A stretch of 64,000 nt of DNA from Nocardioides sp. Soil805. Lineage in GTDB: Bacteria > Actinomycetota > Actinomycetes > Propionibacteriales > Nocardioidaceae. Shown one piece after another: positions 55,419 to 63,986 of this stretch. The stretch covers positions 1,858,003 to 1,922,002 of the forward strand of contig NZ_LMSU01000001.1 in assembly GCF_001429625.1 (NCBI RefSeq), given 5' to 3'. The first letter of the stretch is position 1; the number at the start of each line of letters is the position of its first letter. A program made the translations under genes and the position numbers. A model generated the notes under the pieces. The model saw only the letters and a list, made by a program, of their open reading frames with translations. It was not told the origin of the DNA and did not search any database.

Positions 55419-56933
55419 TCAGGACCGGAGGGCCACCGCCATGGCTCCCCCGCTGGCGGTCGTCGGCAGGGTGTGGGTGTGCGCGGAGGCCGCGGCCGCT
55501 GCATCACCGAGGGTTCCCTGCGAGGCACGGAACCTGCGTCCCATGACCACGGCCATGAGGACGCCGGCGAAGCTGAACCCGGCCATCAGCCACGACGTCG
55601 CGGACAGGCCGGAGGCCAGCGCGTCGGCGTCGGAGGCCCCGTCGGCGATCTGGTTGGCGGTCACCGAGCCGTACACCGTCGCGGCCAGTGCCGTCGCGAC
55701 GGCGGCCCCGACGTAGCGCGCCATGTTCGAGACCCCGGAGGCCGAGCCGACCTGGGCGGCCGGGACGCACGCGGTCGATGCCGCCGACGCCGGGCCGTTG
55801 GACAGGCCCATGCCGACGGCGATGGCGAGCAGCGGCAGCACGAAGGCGCCGTACTTCCAGGAGGACTCGACGAGGCCGACGGCGCAGAACCCGAGCGCCG
55901 TGAGCAGGAAGCCCATGGCGACCACCTGGCGGCCGCCGAACTTCGTGGCGAGTCGCGGCACCAGGGGCGCGACCACGACCAGCCCGACGGTGGCGGGCAG
56001 GGTGGCGAGGCCGGCGTCCAGCGGGCTGAACCCGAGGGTGCTGGGGTCCTGCAGGTAGAGGCTCAGCACGAACATGAGCGCGTTGATCGTGCCGGCGCCG
56101 ATCAGGATGGCCATGGTCGACCCGACCAGCACCCGGTTGCGCAGGAGCGCCAGGTCCAGGAGCGGGAGGGCGACGCGGCGCTCCACGGCGACGAACCCGA
56201 CGCCCGCGAGCACCGACACCACGAAGCAGCCGAGGGTGGCGAGCGACAGCCAGCCCCAGTCGCTGCCCTTGCTCAGCGCGAGGATCAGGGGTGCGAGGGT
56301 CAGCGCCACGAGCGCGGACCCGGCGTAGTCGATCGTCGGTGGCCGGTCCGGGTCGCGTGACTCCGAGACGGTGGCGGCCGTGAGCACGACGACCAGGACC
56401 GCGATGACCGCGTCGATCCAGAACAGTCCCTGCCACCCGGCCACGTCGACGAGCACCCCTCCCACCAGGGGTCCGGCAGCGGCACCGACGGCGGCGGCGG
56501 CACCCCACAGGGACACTGCTCGCACCTGCGCCGAGCCGCTGTTGGCCACGGTGAGCAGGCTCAGCCCGCAGGCCAGGATGGTGGAGCCGGCGGCACCCTG
56601 GACGAGGCGTCCGGCGATCACCATCCCTCCCGAGTCGGCGAGGGCGATGAGCACGCAGGACGCGATGAACAGCAGGAGGCCGATCTGGAAGACGCGCTTG
56701 CGACCGAAGACGTCGCCGAGGGAGCCCGAGGTCACGATGACGGCGGCGCCGACCAGTGAGTAGCCGGTGACGGCCCACTGCAGGGTCTCGACCGCCATGC
56801 CCGTGTCCGCGCTGATGGCCGGCAGCAGGATGCTCACCGCGGACGTGTTGGCGTTGACCACCAGCGTGGAGATGCAGGTGGCCGCGAGCACCCCGCCCGC
56901 GCCCTTCGCCGTTGTCGCGTCGACCTCGACCAT
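55419..56933 (-). CDS. MFS transporter, DHA2 (EmrB/QacA-like) drug efflux family
   Basis: This is a proton-driven efflux permease of 504 residues with about 14 transmembrane helices. Family signs are the N-terminal helix with VVNANTSAVSILLPAI, WAVTGYSLVGAAVIVTSGSLGDVFGRKRVF (motif A between TM2 and TM3) and AAAVGAAAGPLVGGVLVDVAGWQGLFWID (motif C and beyond). The ATG at 56933 is preceded by AGGAACCGCGAG. It lies 124 bases after a second DHA2 gene in the same direction; the gap shows nothing clear. Substrates cannot be predicted. Confidence 0.92.
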   Translation of the reverse strand: MVEVDATTAKGAGGVLAATCISTLVVNANTSAVSILLPAISADTGMAVETLQWAVTGYSLVGAAVIVTSGSLGDVFGRKRVFQIGLLLFIASCVLIALADSGGMVIAGRLVQGAAGSTILACGLSLLTVANSGSAQVRAVSLWGAAAAVGAAAGPLVGGVLVDVAGWQGLFWIDAVIAVLVVVLTAATVSESRDPDRPPTIDYAGSALVALTLAPLILALSKGSDWGWLSLATLGCFVVSVLAGVGFVAVERRVALPLLDLALLRNRVLVGSTMAILIGAGTINALMFVLSLYLQDPSTLGFSPLDAGLATLPATVGLVVVAPLVPRLATKFGGRQVVAMGFLLTALGFCAVGLVESSWKYGAFVLPLLAIAVGMGLSNGPASAASTACVPAAQVGSASGVSNMARYVGAAVATALAATVYGSVTANQIADGASDADALASGLSATSWLMAGFSFAGVLMAVVMGRRFRASQGTLGDAAAAASAHTHTLPTTASGGAMAVALRS

Positions 56934-57057
56934 CTCGCGGTTCCTCTCGCCCGGGAATTCTCGCGAACCCGTCCACGCAAGCACCTCGGACGGCGTGAGG
57001 AGATCACCCGTGCGGGGTGAGGTCGCCGGTCGGCCTGCGGGACGGCGTTCTCGGTGA

Positions 57058-58584
57058 CTAGCTCGTCGGCACCGTCTCCGCGACCGGCCGCGCCTCGGCC
57101 AGCGGGTCGTAGCGCTCGCCGGGCAGGGCGAACCACGCGGCCGCCGACCCGAGCAGGCACAGCACCCCGATGACCACGCAGGCGAGGGACAGCCCGTCCA
57201 TGAACGCCGCGTCCATGGCATCGGCGACGCCCGGCGCCCGGGCCGCGAGGGCGTCGGTGAAGCCGACCGAGCCGCGCGCCCGGTCGAGGAGGTCGGCCGG
57301 CAGCCTGCCGTCGAGGGCCTCGACCAGCCGGGCGCCGTACAGGGAGGAGAAGAGCGAGCCGACCACTGCAACGCCCAGCGTGCCGCCCAGCTCACGGGAA
57401 GCGTCGTTGACCGCCGAGCCCACCCCGGCTCGGGCCGGCGGCAGCACCTGCATGATCGACTCCGTCGCCGGGGTGCTGATCAGTCCGAGACCGAGCCCCA
57501 TCAGCACCATCTGCGGGACGATGGTGCTGGCGTAGGACACGTCCACGCCGATCGTCGAGACCCACAGGAACGACGAGCCCAGCGAGGCCAGTCCGATCGT
57601 CACCACGACCTTCGTCCCGATGCGCGGCGCCAGGTGCGCGCCCAGGATCGAGGCCCCGGCGATGGACAGCGCCACGGGCAGGATGCGCACCCCGGTCTGC
57701 AGTGCCGAGTAGTCGCGCACGAACTGGAAGAACTGGGTGATGAGGAAGATGAAGCCGAAGAGGGCGAAGAACGAGATCGTCACCGCGGCGCACGCGGCAC
57801 TGAAGCGGCGGTCGAAGAACAAGGTGACGTCCAGCATCGGGTGACGCGACGCCCTCTCGACGAGCACGAACACGACGGCGAGCACCAGGGCGGCGGCGAA
57901 GCCCCCCACGGTGGCGGCGCTGGCCCAGCCGCGCTCGGGTGCCTCGATGATCGTCCACGTCAGCACGCCCAGGGTCGCCACCGAGAGCAGCAGGCCGGTG
58001 CGGTCCAGGGCGGGGACGCCGGGGTCGCGCGACTCCGGCACGAACGCCAGCGTCATCGCGATGGCCACCAGGCCGACCGGGACCAGGGCCCAGAAGACGC
58101 TGTGCCACGAGAAGTGCTCGAGCAGGAAGCCTCCGGTGATGGGGCCCAGGGCCACTCCCATGCCGACGGCGGCACCCCACACGCCCAGCGCGGCCGCCCG
58201 CTCCCGACGGTCCGGGAACGTGTTCGAGATGATCGACAGGGTCGTGGGGAAGATCAGTGCCGCGCTCATGCCCATCAGGACCCGCAGCGCGACGAGCGCC
58301 TCGACGCTGTCGACGAGCGCCGCGACACCGCTGGTGAGCGCGAAGGACGCGAGGCCCAGCACGAGGGCCGGTCGTCGGCCGAACTTGTCGCTCAGGCTGC
58401 CCATCGCGAGGACGAAGGCGGCGAAGGCGAGGTTGTAGCCGTCCACGACCCACAGCAGGTCGCGGGTGCTCGCGTCGAGCTCGCGCGCGAGGCTCGGGAG
58501 TGCGACGTTCACGATCGTGGTGTCGAGGTTGATGGTGAGGGCGGCCAGGCAGACGGTCGCCAGGATGGCGTGAGGACGGTTCAC
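57058..58584 (-). CDS. MFS transporter, DHA2 (EmrB/QacA-like), TetR-controlled
   Basis: This is a second 14-helix efflux permease of 508 residues. It shows LTINLDTTIVNVALPSL in TM1 (motif D1 of DHA2 pumps), LWVVDGYNLAFAAFVLAMGSLSDKFGRRPAL, and GAAVGMGVALGPITGGFLLEHFSWHSVFWALVPVG. The start is GTG at 58584 with GGAG upstream. TTGACA-N17-CACTCT on the minus strand inside the intergenic operator is its probable promoter. The divergent TetR gene is its likely repressor. Confidence 0.93.
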   Translation of the reverse strand: MNRPHAILATVCLAALTINLDTTIVNVALPSLARELDASTRDLLWVVDGYNLAFAAFVLAMGSLSDKFGRRPALVLGLASFALTSGVAALVDSVEALVALRVLMGMSAALIFPTTLSIISNTFPDRRERAAALGVWGAAVGMGVALGPITGGFLLEHFSWHSVFWALVPVGLVAIAMTLAFVPESRDPGVPALDRTGLLLSVATLGVLTWTIIEAPERGWASAATVGGFAAALVLAVVFVLVERASRHPMLDVTLFFDRRFSAACAAVTISFFALFGFIFLITQFFQFVRDYSALQTGVRILPVALSIAGASILGAHLAPRIGTKVVVTIGLASLGSSFLWVSTIGVDVSYASTIVPQMVLMGLGLGLISTPATESIMQVLPPARAGVGSAVNDASRELGGTLGVAVVGSLFSSLYGARLVEALDGRLPADLLDRARGSVGFTDALAARAPGVADAMDAAFMDGLSLACVVIGVLCLLGSAAAWFALPGERYDPLAEARPVAETVPTS

Positions 58585-58597
58585 GGTGGCTCCGGGG

Positions 58598-58653
58598 CGA
58601 TGTTGACAGTGGTAACACCAGAGTGACCCCTGAAGTTACCGGTGTCAACATCG
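58598..58653. promoter_or_regulatory. Inverted-repeat operator between MFS pump and TetR gene
   Basis: CGATGTTGACA (58598-58608) and TGTCAACATCG (58643-58653) are exact inverted copies. The repeat extends inward as GTTGACAGTGGTAAC and GTTACCGGTGTCAAC (13 of 15 matched). The elements overlap both the predicted MFS -35 (TTGACA) and the upstream region of the tetR-type gene, so one repressor can shut both. Confidence 0.65.
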
Positions 58654-58667
58654 AATAGGCTCGGCGG

Positions 58668-59315
58668 GTGACCACCACTCCGTACCACCACGGGAACCTG
58701 CGCACGGCGCTCGTGGAGGCAGCCGTCGAGACGGTCCGCGAGCGGGGTCCGGAGGGCCTCGCCCTGCGCGAGGTGGCCCGTCGGGTCGGCGTGTCGCACA
58801 ACGCGGCCTACCGGCACTTCGCCGACCGCGACGCCCTCGTGGACGCCGTCGCCGAGCGCGCAATGGTCGAGCTGGTCGGCGCCGTCCACCGTCGGCTGGA
58901 TACCGTGGACGAGGCCGACCCGGTCGCTCGCGCCCGTCGGCGCCTGGTGGCCATCGGCGCCGGGTACGTCGAGTTCGCGCTCGCGGAGCCGGGCCTGTTC
59001 CGGCTGCTGTTCACCGCCTACCCCGACGCCCCCGACGCCGAGGGCGCCGGCGAGGACCCCTACGGCATGCTCAACGTCGCGCTGGACGAGCTGGTCGACG
59101 TCGGCTACCTGTCCCCGAAGGACCGCCCCGGCGCCGAGGTGACCTGCTGGTCGGTGGTGCACGGGTTCGCGGTGCTCAACGTGGAGGGGCCGCTGCGGGG
59201 ACTCGAGCCGTCGGATCGCGCCGCCGCGTTGACCTCGCTGCTCCTCAGCGTCGACCGCGGGCTCGGAGCGAGTGGCACCTGGCCGGAGCTCGCCCCGCGC
59301 GGCGCGCCCAAGTGA
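58668..59315 (+). CDS. TetR-family transcriptional regulator
   Basis: This is a repressor of 215 residues. The N-terminal HTH is clear (LRTALVEAAVETVRERGPEGLALREVARRVGVSHNAAYRHFADRDALVDAVAERAM). The C-terminal ligand domain (TetR_C_33/WHG type: YVEFALAEPGLFRLLFTAY, LVDVGYLSPKDRPGAEVTCWSVVHGFAVL) is helical. The start is GTG; TAGGCT lies 6 bases before it, so a leaderless transcript is likely. It is divergent from the MFS pump across an inverted-repeat operator. Confidence 0.93.
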   Translation: MTTTPYHHGNLRTALVEAAVETVRERGPEGLALREVARRVGVSHNAAYRHFADRDALVDAVAERAMVELVGAVHRRLDTVDEADPVARARRRLVAIGAGYVEFALAEPGLFRLLFTAYPDAPDAEGAGEDPYGMLNVALDELVDVGYLSPKDRPGAEVTCWSVVHGFAVLNVEGPLRGLEPSDRAAALTSLLLSVDRGLGASGTWPELAPRGAPK

Positions 59316-59350
59316 GCGGACGGGCGCGGGCGTACGACGCCGCCCCTGCG

Positions 59351-59665
59351 TCAGTGGGCGAGCTTGAGCCCGACCACGCAGCCGACGAGGCCGGCGATCA
59401 GCAGCAGCCTGACCGCGCTGACCGACTCGGTCCCGGTGGCCATCCCGACGCCCACCGTGAGGGCGGCGCCGATCCCGACCCACACGGCGTACGCCGTCCC
59501 GACCGGCAGGGTGCGCATGGCGTAGGCCAGTCCGCCCATGCTCAGCACGAGGCCGACCACGAAGACCACCGACGGGACGGGACGCGAGAACCCCTCCGAG
59601 CGGCCGAGGGCGACGGCCCACACCGCCTCCAGGACCCCGGACAGGATGAGCACGAACCACGCCAT
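59351..59665 (-). CDS. gdx: Guanidinium exporter Gdx (SugE-type small multidrug resistance protein)
   Basis: This is a four-helix SMR transporter that exports guanidinium for protons. The 104 residues start MAWFVLILSGVLEAVWAVAL, with the conserved Glu at 13, and contain the Gdx-type stretch TLPVGTAYAVWVGIGAALTV and the end GLVGCVVGLKLAH. I chose the ATG at 59665, which has GGAGG 6 bases upstream and matches the family start; an ATG at 59677 precedes that ribosome site. The guanidine-III riboswitch directly before it fixes the assignment to Gdx rather than a general drug pump. Confidence 0.95.
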   Translation of the reverse strand: MAWFVLILSGVLEAVWAVALGRSEGFSRPVPSVVFVVGLVLSMGGLAYAMRTLPVGTAYAVWVGIGAALTVGVGMATGTESVSAVRLLLIAGLVGCVVGLKLAH

Positions 59666-59677
59666 GACGACCTCCAT

Positions 59678-59720
59678 GAGGCCGTCTTGTCGCTGTCCGG
59701 GTACGGGCTCCCTCGTCCGG
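59678..59720 (-). promoter_or_regulatory. Guanidine-III (ykkC-III) riboswitch
   Basis: Read on the minus strand, the element begins CCGGACGAGG, continues through CCGTACCCGG and ends ACAAGACGGCCTC. It follows the Thermobifida guanidine-III aptamer almost base for base, as I remember it. The helix GAGCCCGT/ACGGCCTC keeps 7 of 8 pairs although its bases differ from Thermobifida (GCGCCGT/ACGGCGC), which is covariation. It ends right before GGAGG of gdx, so guanidine binding would act at translation start. Confidence 0.92.
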
Positions 59721-59805
59721 CGAGCCGGGTCGGCTCAGCGCCGATCCTAGCCGCGCGAGCCCCCGGCGCCGGAATAGCGGGTCGGGGGTGCACGTTGGGC
59801 GAGAC

Positions 59806-61260
59806 ATGACCGACGAGCAGGCTCGAGCGACCATCGGACTCACCGGACTGGCCACCATGGGACGCAACCTGGCGCGCAACATCGCCCGCAACGGCCACAC
59901 GATCGCGGTGCACAACCGCACGACCGCGCGGACGACCGCGCTGCTCGAGGACTACGGCGACGAGGGCGACTTCGTCGGCGCCGAGTCCCTAGAGGAGCTG
60001 GTGGCAGCCATCGCCCGTCCGCGCGCGATCGTCATCATGGTCAAGGCCGGCGAGGCCACCGACGCGGTGGTCGACGAGCTCGTGCCGCTACTCGACGAGG
60101 ACGACATCGTCGTCGACGCCGGCAACGCACTCTTCACCGACACCATCCGCCGGCAGGAAGCCCTGGCCGAGCACGGCCTGCACTTCGTCGGCATGGGGGT
60201 CTCCGGCGGCGAGGAGGGCGCCCTCCACGGCCCCTCGATCATGGTCGGCGGCTCCGAGCACGCGTACGAGCGGCTGCGCCCGGTGGTCGAGTCGATCGCC
60301 GCAGTCGTCGACGGCACGCCCTGCTGCGCCCACGTCGGCCCCGACGGCGCCGGGCACTTCGTGAAGATGGTGCACAACGGCATCGAGTACGCCGACATGC
60401 AGCTCATCGCCGAGTCCTACGACCTGCTGCGCTCGGTGCTCGGCCTCGAGCCCGCCCAGGTCGCGGACGTCTTCGAGGAGTGGAACGGCGGCGACCTCGA
60501 GTCGTTCCTCATCGAGATGACCGCCGACGTGCTGCGTCACACCGACGCCGCGACCGGGCACGCGTTCGTGGACGTCGTGCGCGACGCCGCGGAGCAGAAG
60601 GGCACGGGACGCTGGACCGTGCAGAACGCCCTCGAGCTCGGCGTCCCCGTCACCGGCATCGCCGAGGCCACCTTCGCCCGGTCGCTGTCGGGCCACACCG
60701 AGCAGCGCGCCGCCGCGCGGGAGGTCTTCGCCACCGACCCCGAGGCGCAGCGCGTCGAGGTCGACCGCGACGCCTTCGTCGACCAGGTCCGCGCGGCGCT
60801 CTATGCCTCCAAGGTCGTCGCCTACGCCCAGGGGTTCGACCAGATCGCGGCCGGCGCGGAGGCGCACGGCTGGGACATCGACCTCGGCGAGGTGGCCACG
60901 ATCTGGCGCGGCGGCTGCATCATCCGGGCGCAGTTCCTCGACCGGATCAAGGAGGCGTACGCCGACGAGCCCGACCTGACCACGCTGCTGACCACGCCGT
61001 ACTTCGCCGACGCCGTCAAGGACGGCGTCGACGCCTGGCGCGAGGTGGTCGCGACCGCGGCGCGCGGCGGCGTACCGACCCCTGCGTTCTCCTCGTCGCT
61101 GGCCTACTTCGACGGCCTGCGGCGCGACCGGCTGCCGGCGGCGCTCATCCAGGCGCTGCGCGACAACTTCGGCGCGCACACCTACCAGCGGACCGACCGC
61201 GACGGCACCTTCCACACGCGGTGGGCCGAGGACGGGCGTCCCGAGGAGTCGGCCGGCTGA
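59806..61260 (+). CDS. gnd: 6-phosphogluconate dehydrogenase, decarboxylating
   Basis: This pentose-phosphate enzyme makes ribulose 5-phosphate, CO2 and NADPH. The 484-residue chain has IGLTGLATMGRNLARNIARNGHTIAVHNRT (NADP binding), the substrate motif VSGGEEGALHGPSIMVGG, the catalytic Lys-His-Asn region HFVKMVHNGIEYADMQLIAESYDLL, and WRGGCIIRAQFLDRI in the C-terminal helical domain. The ATG at 59806 is preferred; an in-frame ATG at 59788 is less likely. Full length. Confidence 0.96.
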   Translation: MTDEQARATIGLTGLATMGRNLARNIARNGHTIAVHNRTTARTTALLEDYGDEGDFVGAESLEELVAAIARPRAIVIMVKAGEATDAVVDELVPLLDEDDIVVDAGNALFTDTIRRQEALAEHGLHFVGMGVSGGEEGALHGPSIMVGGSEHAYERLRPVVESIAAVVDGTPCCAHVGPDGAGHFVKMVHNGIEYADMQLIAESYDLLRSVLGLEPAQVADVFEEWNGGDLESFLIEMTADVLRHTDAATGHAFVDVVRDAAEQKGTGRWTVQNALELGVPVTGIAEATFARSLSGHTEQRAAAREVFATDPEAQRVEVDRDAFVDQVRAALYASKVVAYAQGFDQIAAGAEAHGWDIDLGEVATIWRGGCIIRAQFLDRIKEAYADEPDLTTLLTTPYFADAVKDGVDAWREVVATAARGGVPTPAFSSSLAYFDGLRRDRLPAALIQALRDNFGAHTYQRTDRDGTFHTRWAEDGRPEESAG

Positions 61261-61275
61261 CCGGCGGGCGGCCCC

Positions 61276-62379
61276 TCAGCCGAAGGTGATGACCTGGCGG
61301 ATCGCGTGTCCGTCGGCGAGCTGGTCCATGCCCTCGTTGATGTCCTCGAGGGCGATGTGCGACGACACCAGGTGCTCGACCGGCAGCCGCCCGGTGCGCC
61401 AGAGCTCGGCGAAGACGGGGATGTCCCGGCTCGGGACGGCCGAGCCGAGGTAGCTGCCGATGATGGTGCGGCCCTGCGCGACCAGGGCCAGCGGCGACAC
61501 GGTGGCCGTGTCGTCGGGGGCGGGCAGGCCCACGGTCACGGTCCGGCCGCCGGGGGCGGTCAGCCCGATCGCCGACTCGAAGGCGCGGGCGCGTCCGACG
61601 CACTCGATGACGACCTCGGCCTGGAGGCCCTGCTCGAGGGCCTCGTCGGGCGTCAGGGCGTCGTGGGCACCCAGTCGCCGGGCGGCGTCGAGCTTCTCCG
61701 GGAGGGTGTCGACGCCGACGACGCGTACGCCGTCCTGGGCGAGCGCGGTCAGCACCGCGGCCATCCCGACTCCCCCGAGCCCGACGACGGCGACGGTCTG
61801 GCCCGGCGTGGGCCGGCCGGCGTTGAGGACCGCACCACCGCCGGTGAGGACGGCACACCCCAGCACGGCGGCGACCTCGGCGGGCACGTCGTCGTCGACC
61901 GCGACCACCGAGGTCTCGTGGACCACCGCGTGGTCGGCGAAGCCCGAGACGCCGAGGTGGTGGAAGACGTCGGCGCCGTCGCGGTGCAGCCGCTGGGCAC
62001 CGCCGACGAGGTGCCCGGCGTTGTTGGCCGCGCTGCCCGGGATGCACGGGGCCAGCCCGTCGGTGGCGCAGGCGGCACACTCGCCGCACCGGGGGAGGAA
62101 GGTCAGGACGACGCGGGTGCCGACCGGGACGGTCGCACCGGGCCCTGCCTCGACGACCCGGCCCGCGGCCTCGTGGCCGAGCAGCATCGGGACCGGGCGC
62201 ACCCGGTTGCCGTCGACGACGGAGAGGTCGGAGTGGCACAGGCCGGCGGCCTCGACGCGCACGAGCAGCTCGCCGGGTCCGGGCGGGTCCAGCTCGACCT
62301 CGCCGATGGTGAGGGGACGGGAGTCGGCGTACGGGCGCGAGGCCCCGATCGACTCCAGGACGGCACCACGGATCAGCAT
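61276..62379 (-). CDS. Zinc-dependent alcohol dehydrogenase (class III-like MDR)
   Basis: This medium-chain dehydrogenase has 367 residues. Catalytic zinc ligands are Cys in AAGLCHSDLS and His in MLLGHEAAGRV. The structural zinc lobe has Cys in PRCGECAACATDGLAPC. The NAD site is VAVVGLGGVGMAAVLTALAQ. The overall pattern (LCHSDLSVVDGNRVRPVPMLLGHEAAG, then GYLG-like SYLGSAVPSRDIP) is that of actinobacterial alcohol/formaldehyde dehydrogenases, but substrate is open. The start is ATG at 62379, convergent with gnd. Confidence 0.92.
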   Translation of the reverse strand: MLIRGAVLESIGASRPYADSRPLTIGEVELDPPGPGELLVRVEAAGLCHSDLSVVDGNRVRPVPMLLGHEAAGRVVEAGPGATVPVGTRVVLTFLPRCGECAACATDGLAPCIPGSAANNAGHLVGGAQRLHRDGADVFHHLGVSGFADHAVVHETSVVAVDDDVPAEVAAVLGCAVLTGGGAVLNAGRPTPGQTVAVVGLGGVGMAAVLTALAQDGVRVVGVDTLPEKLDAARRLGAHDALTPDEALEQGLQAEVVIECVGRARAFESAIGLTAPGGRTVTVGLPAPDDTATVSPLALVAQGRTIIGSYLGSAVPSRDIPVFAELWRTGRLPVEHLVSSHIALEDINEGMDQLADGHAIRQVITFG

Positions 62380-62416
62380 GGGGCCACTGTGCCGCACGTG
62401 GCCCCCGCCGGGGTGC

Positions 62417-62644
62417 TCAGTCCAGCACGATCAGCGGGTCGCCCTCCTGGACGACGTCGCCGGCGGTGACCTTGATGGCCGTGACCGTGCCCGCGCGCTC
62501 GGCGAGCACGGGGATCTCCATCTTCATCGACTCCAGCAGGATCACGGTGTCGCCCTGGGCGATGGTGTCGCCGACCTCGCACGAAACGACAAGGACGTTG
62601 GCCACCATCTCGGCGAGGATCTCGGTGGACTGGGAACGGGCCAT
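62417..62644 (-). CDS. Free-standing biotinyl/lipoyl carrier protein
   Basis: This 75-residue single domain has the biotinyl-lipoyl fold and the biotin attachment lysine in ESMKMEIPV. Flanking strands are MVANVLVVSCEVGDTIAQGDTVILLESMKME and AGTVTAIKVTAGDVVQEGDPLIVL. It may be the carrier subunit of an acyl-CoA carboxylase encoded elsewhere; no carboxylase or transferase gene is near. TAGCGT lies 7 bases before the ATG (62657-62652), so the transcript is probably leaderless. Confidence 0.93.
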   Translation of the reverse strand: MARSQSTEILAEMVANVLVVSCEVGDTIAQGDTVILLESMKMEIPVLAERAGTVTAIKVTAGDVVQEGDPLIVLD

Positions 62645-62675
62645 GGGGGCGACGCTAGCCGTTACCGGGGCGTAG

Positions 62676-63986
62676 TCAGAGTTCCGCGAGGCGCGAGGGC
62701 TCGGGGCGGTGCGCCTCGGCCTCCTCCGCGCGGCGACCGCGGCGACCGCGCGGGCCGGTGAGGGCCAGGTCGGCGCGCACCACGAGGTAGCCGAGCAGCA
62801 GGCCGGGGACGAGGGAGTACGCCGCCTGCAGGCCGGCCTCGGCGAAGCTGCCCTCGGGGTCGAGCAGGCCCTGCGCGAGCGGGATGGTGGCGGTGACGCC
62901 GAAGGCGCAGACCCACCAGCCCTGGCGACGACGGGCCCGCATGTGGGTGCCCCAGACCAGGGCCGGGATGCCGAGCAGCACCACCAGCGGTCGCGGGAAG
63001 GCCCCGATCCGCTCGGTGGTCCAGTCGACGAACTCGAGGACGGACTGCACGACCGACCCCGCGCCGTACCGCCTCAGCAGCTCGGCGTAGGCCAGCGTGA
63101 GGACCAGCAGCACGGCGCCGACCAGCACCGCGACCAGGCCGCGGCGACCGAGGCCGTGGAGGCCCGCGCCGAGGCGGTAGACCAGGGCGAAGACGAGCAC
63201 CAGTCCCAGCAGCAGGGACGCGTAGTCGAAACGGGGCACGGTGACCGTGGGCTCGAAGCCGACCGCCGCCACCGCGGTGATCGCGGCCAGCACCGTCGCG
63301 ACGAGGACCTCGCGGCAGGCGCGCCAGTAGGTGGCCGCCGGGACGGTGAGCATCACCGCCAGCACGCCCCCGGTCACGGTGGTGAGGACCGCGGCGCCGG
63401 TGCGCAGCACGGCCGTGTCGACCACGACGGCCGTGCCGCCGATCGCCAGCGCGAGGGCGGCGGTGACCCACGGGCGCCCGCCGGTGCGCACGGCCAGGGC
63501 CCAGGACAGGACGGTGGCCACCGCGACGGCGCCGACCCCGTCGAGCCATCCCGGCCCCCGGCCGAGGGCGGCGGCGACCAGGGCGGCCACGCCGGTGAGG
63601 AGCACCAGCCCGGCCAGCAGCCACAGCACGCCACGGGTGCGGGGCGAGACCTCGAGCCCGGGACCGGGGGGCGGGAGGTCGACGGGTGCGGCGGCCTCAG
63701 CACCGGGTGCGGCCCCGTGGTCGCCTTCTTCCGGGACGGGCGCGGTGACGGGCGGCGCGGCAGGGGCGGGCTCCCGGGCCTCGCCGCCGTCCGTCTCCGG
63801 CGCCCGCTGCGCACGCTTGCCGGGCCGCTCGCCGGGCTGATTGCCGTGGGGCACCGGACCGCTGGACGCGGGGTTCGACTCCGGGCCGCCGGACGCCGGG
63901 TTCGACACCGGGCCACGACGCCACCTCGACGGCGGCTTGTCGGCGATGCGGCGGCCCCTGGCGGGCCCCCGGGAGGGGGAAGACAC
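62676..63986 (-). CDS. Hypothetical polytopic membrane protein
   Basis: I do not recognise a family. The 436-residue protein has a long, disordered, Pro/Gly/Ala-rich cytoplasmic N-terminus (about 1-115) with two near repeats SNPASGGPE and SNPASSGPV. About ten hydrophobic segments follow between 118 and 400 (for example GVLWLLAGLVLLTGVAALVAAAL and ASLLLGLVLVFALVYRL), and the C-terminus is Arg/Glu-rich. It has no enzymatic motif. The true start may be further in, since low complexity makes several starts possible. It lies 31 bases upstream of the carrier-protein gene in the same direction. Confidence 0.7.
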   Translation of the reverse strand: MSSPSRGPARGRRIADKPPSRWRRGPVSNPASGGPESNPASSGPVPHGNQPGERPGKRAQRAPETDGGEAREPAPAAPPVTAPVPEEGDHGAAPGAEAAAPVDLPPPGPGLEVSPRTRGVLWLLAGLVLLTGVAALVAAALGRGPGWLDGVGAVAVATVLSWALAVRTGGRPWVTAALALAIGGTAVVVDTAVLRTGAAVLTTVTGGVLAVMLTVPAATYWRACREVLVATVLAAITAVAAVGFEPTVTVPRFDYASLLLGLVLVFALVYRLGAGLHGLGRRGLVAVLVGAVLLVLTLAYAELLRRYGAGSVVQSVLEFVDWTTERIGAFPRPLVVLLGIPALVWGTHMRARRRQGWWVCAFGVTATIPLAQGLLDPEGSFAEAGLQAAYSLVPGLLLGYLVVRADLALTGPRGRRGRRAEEAEAHRPEPSRLAEL

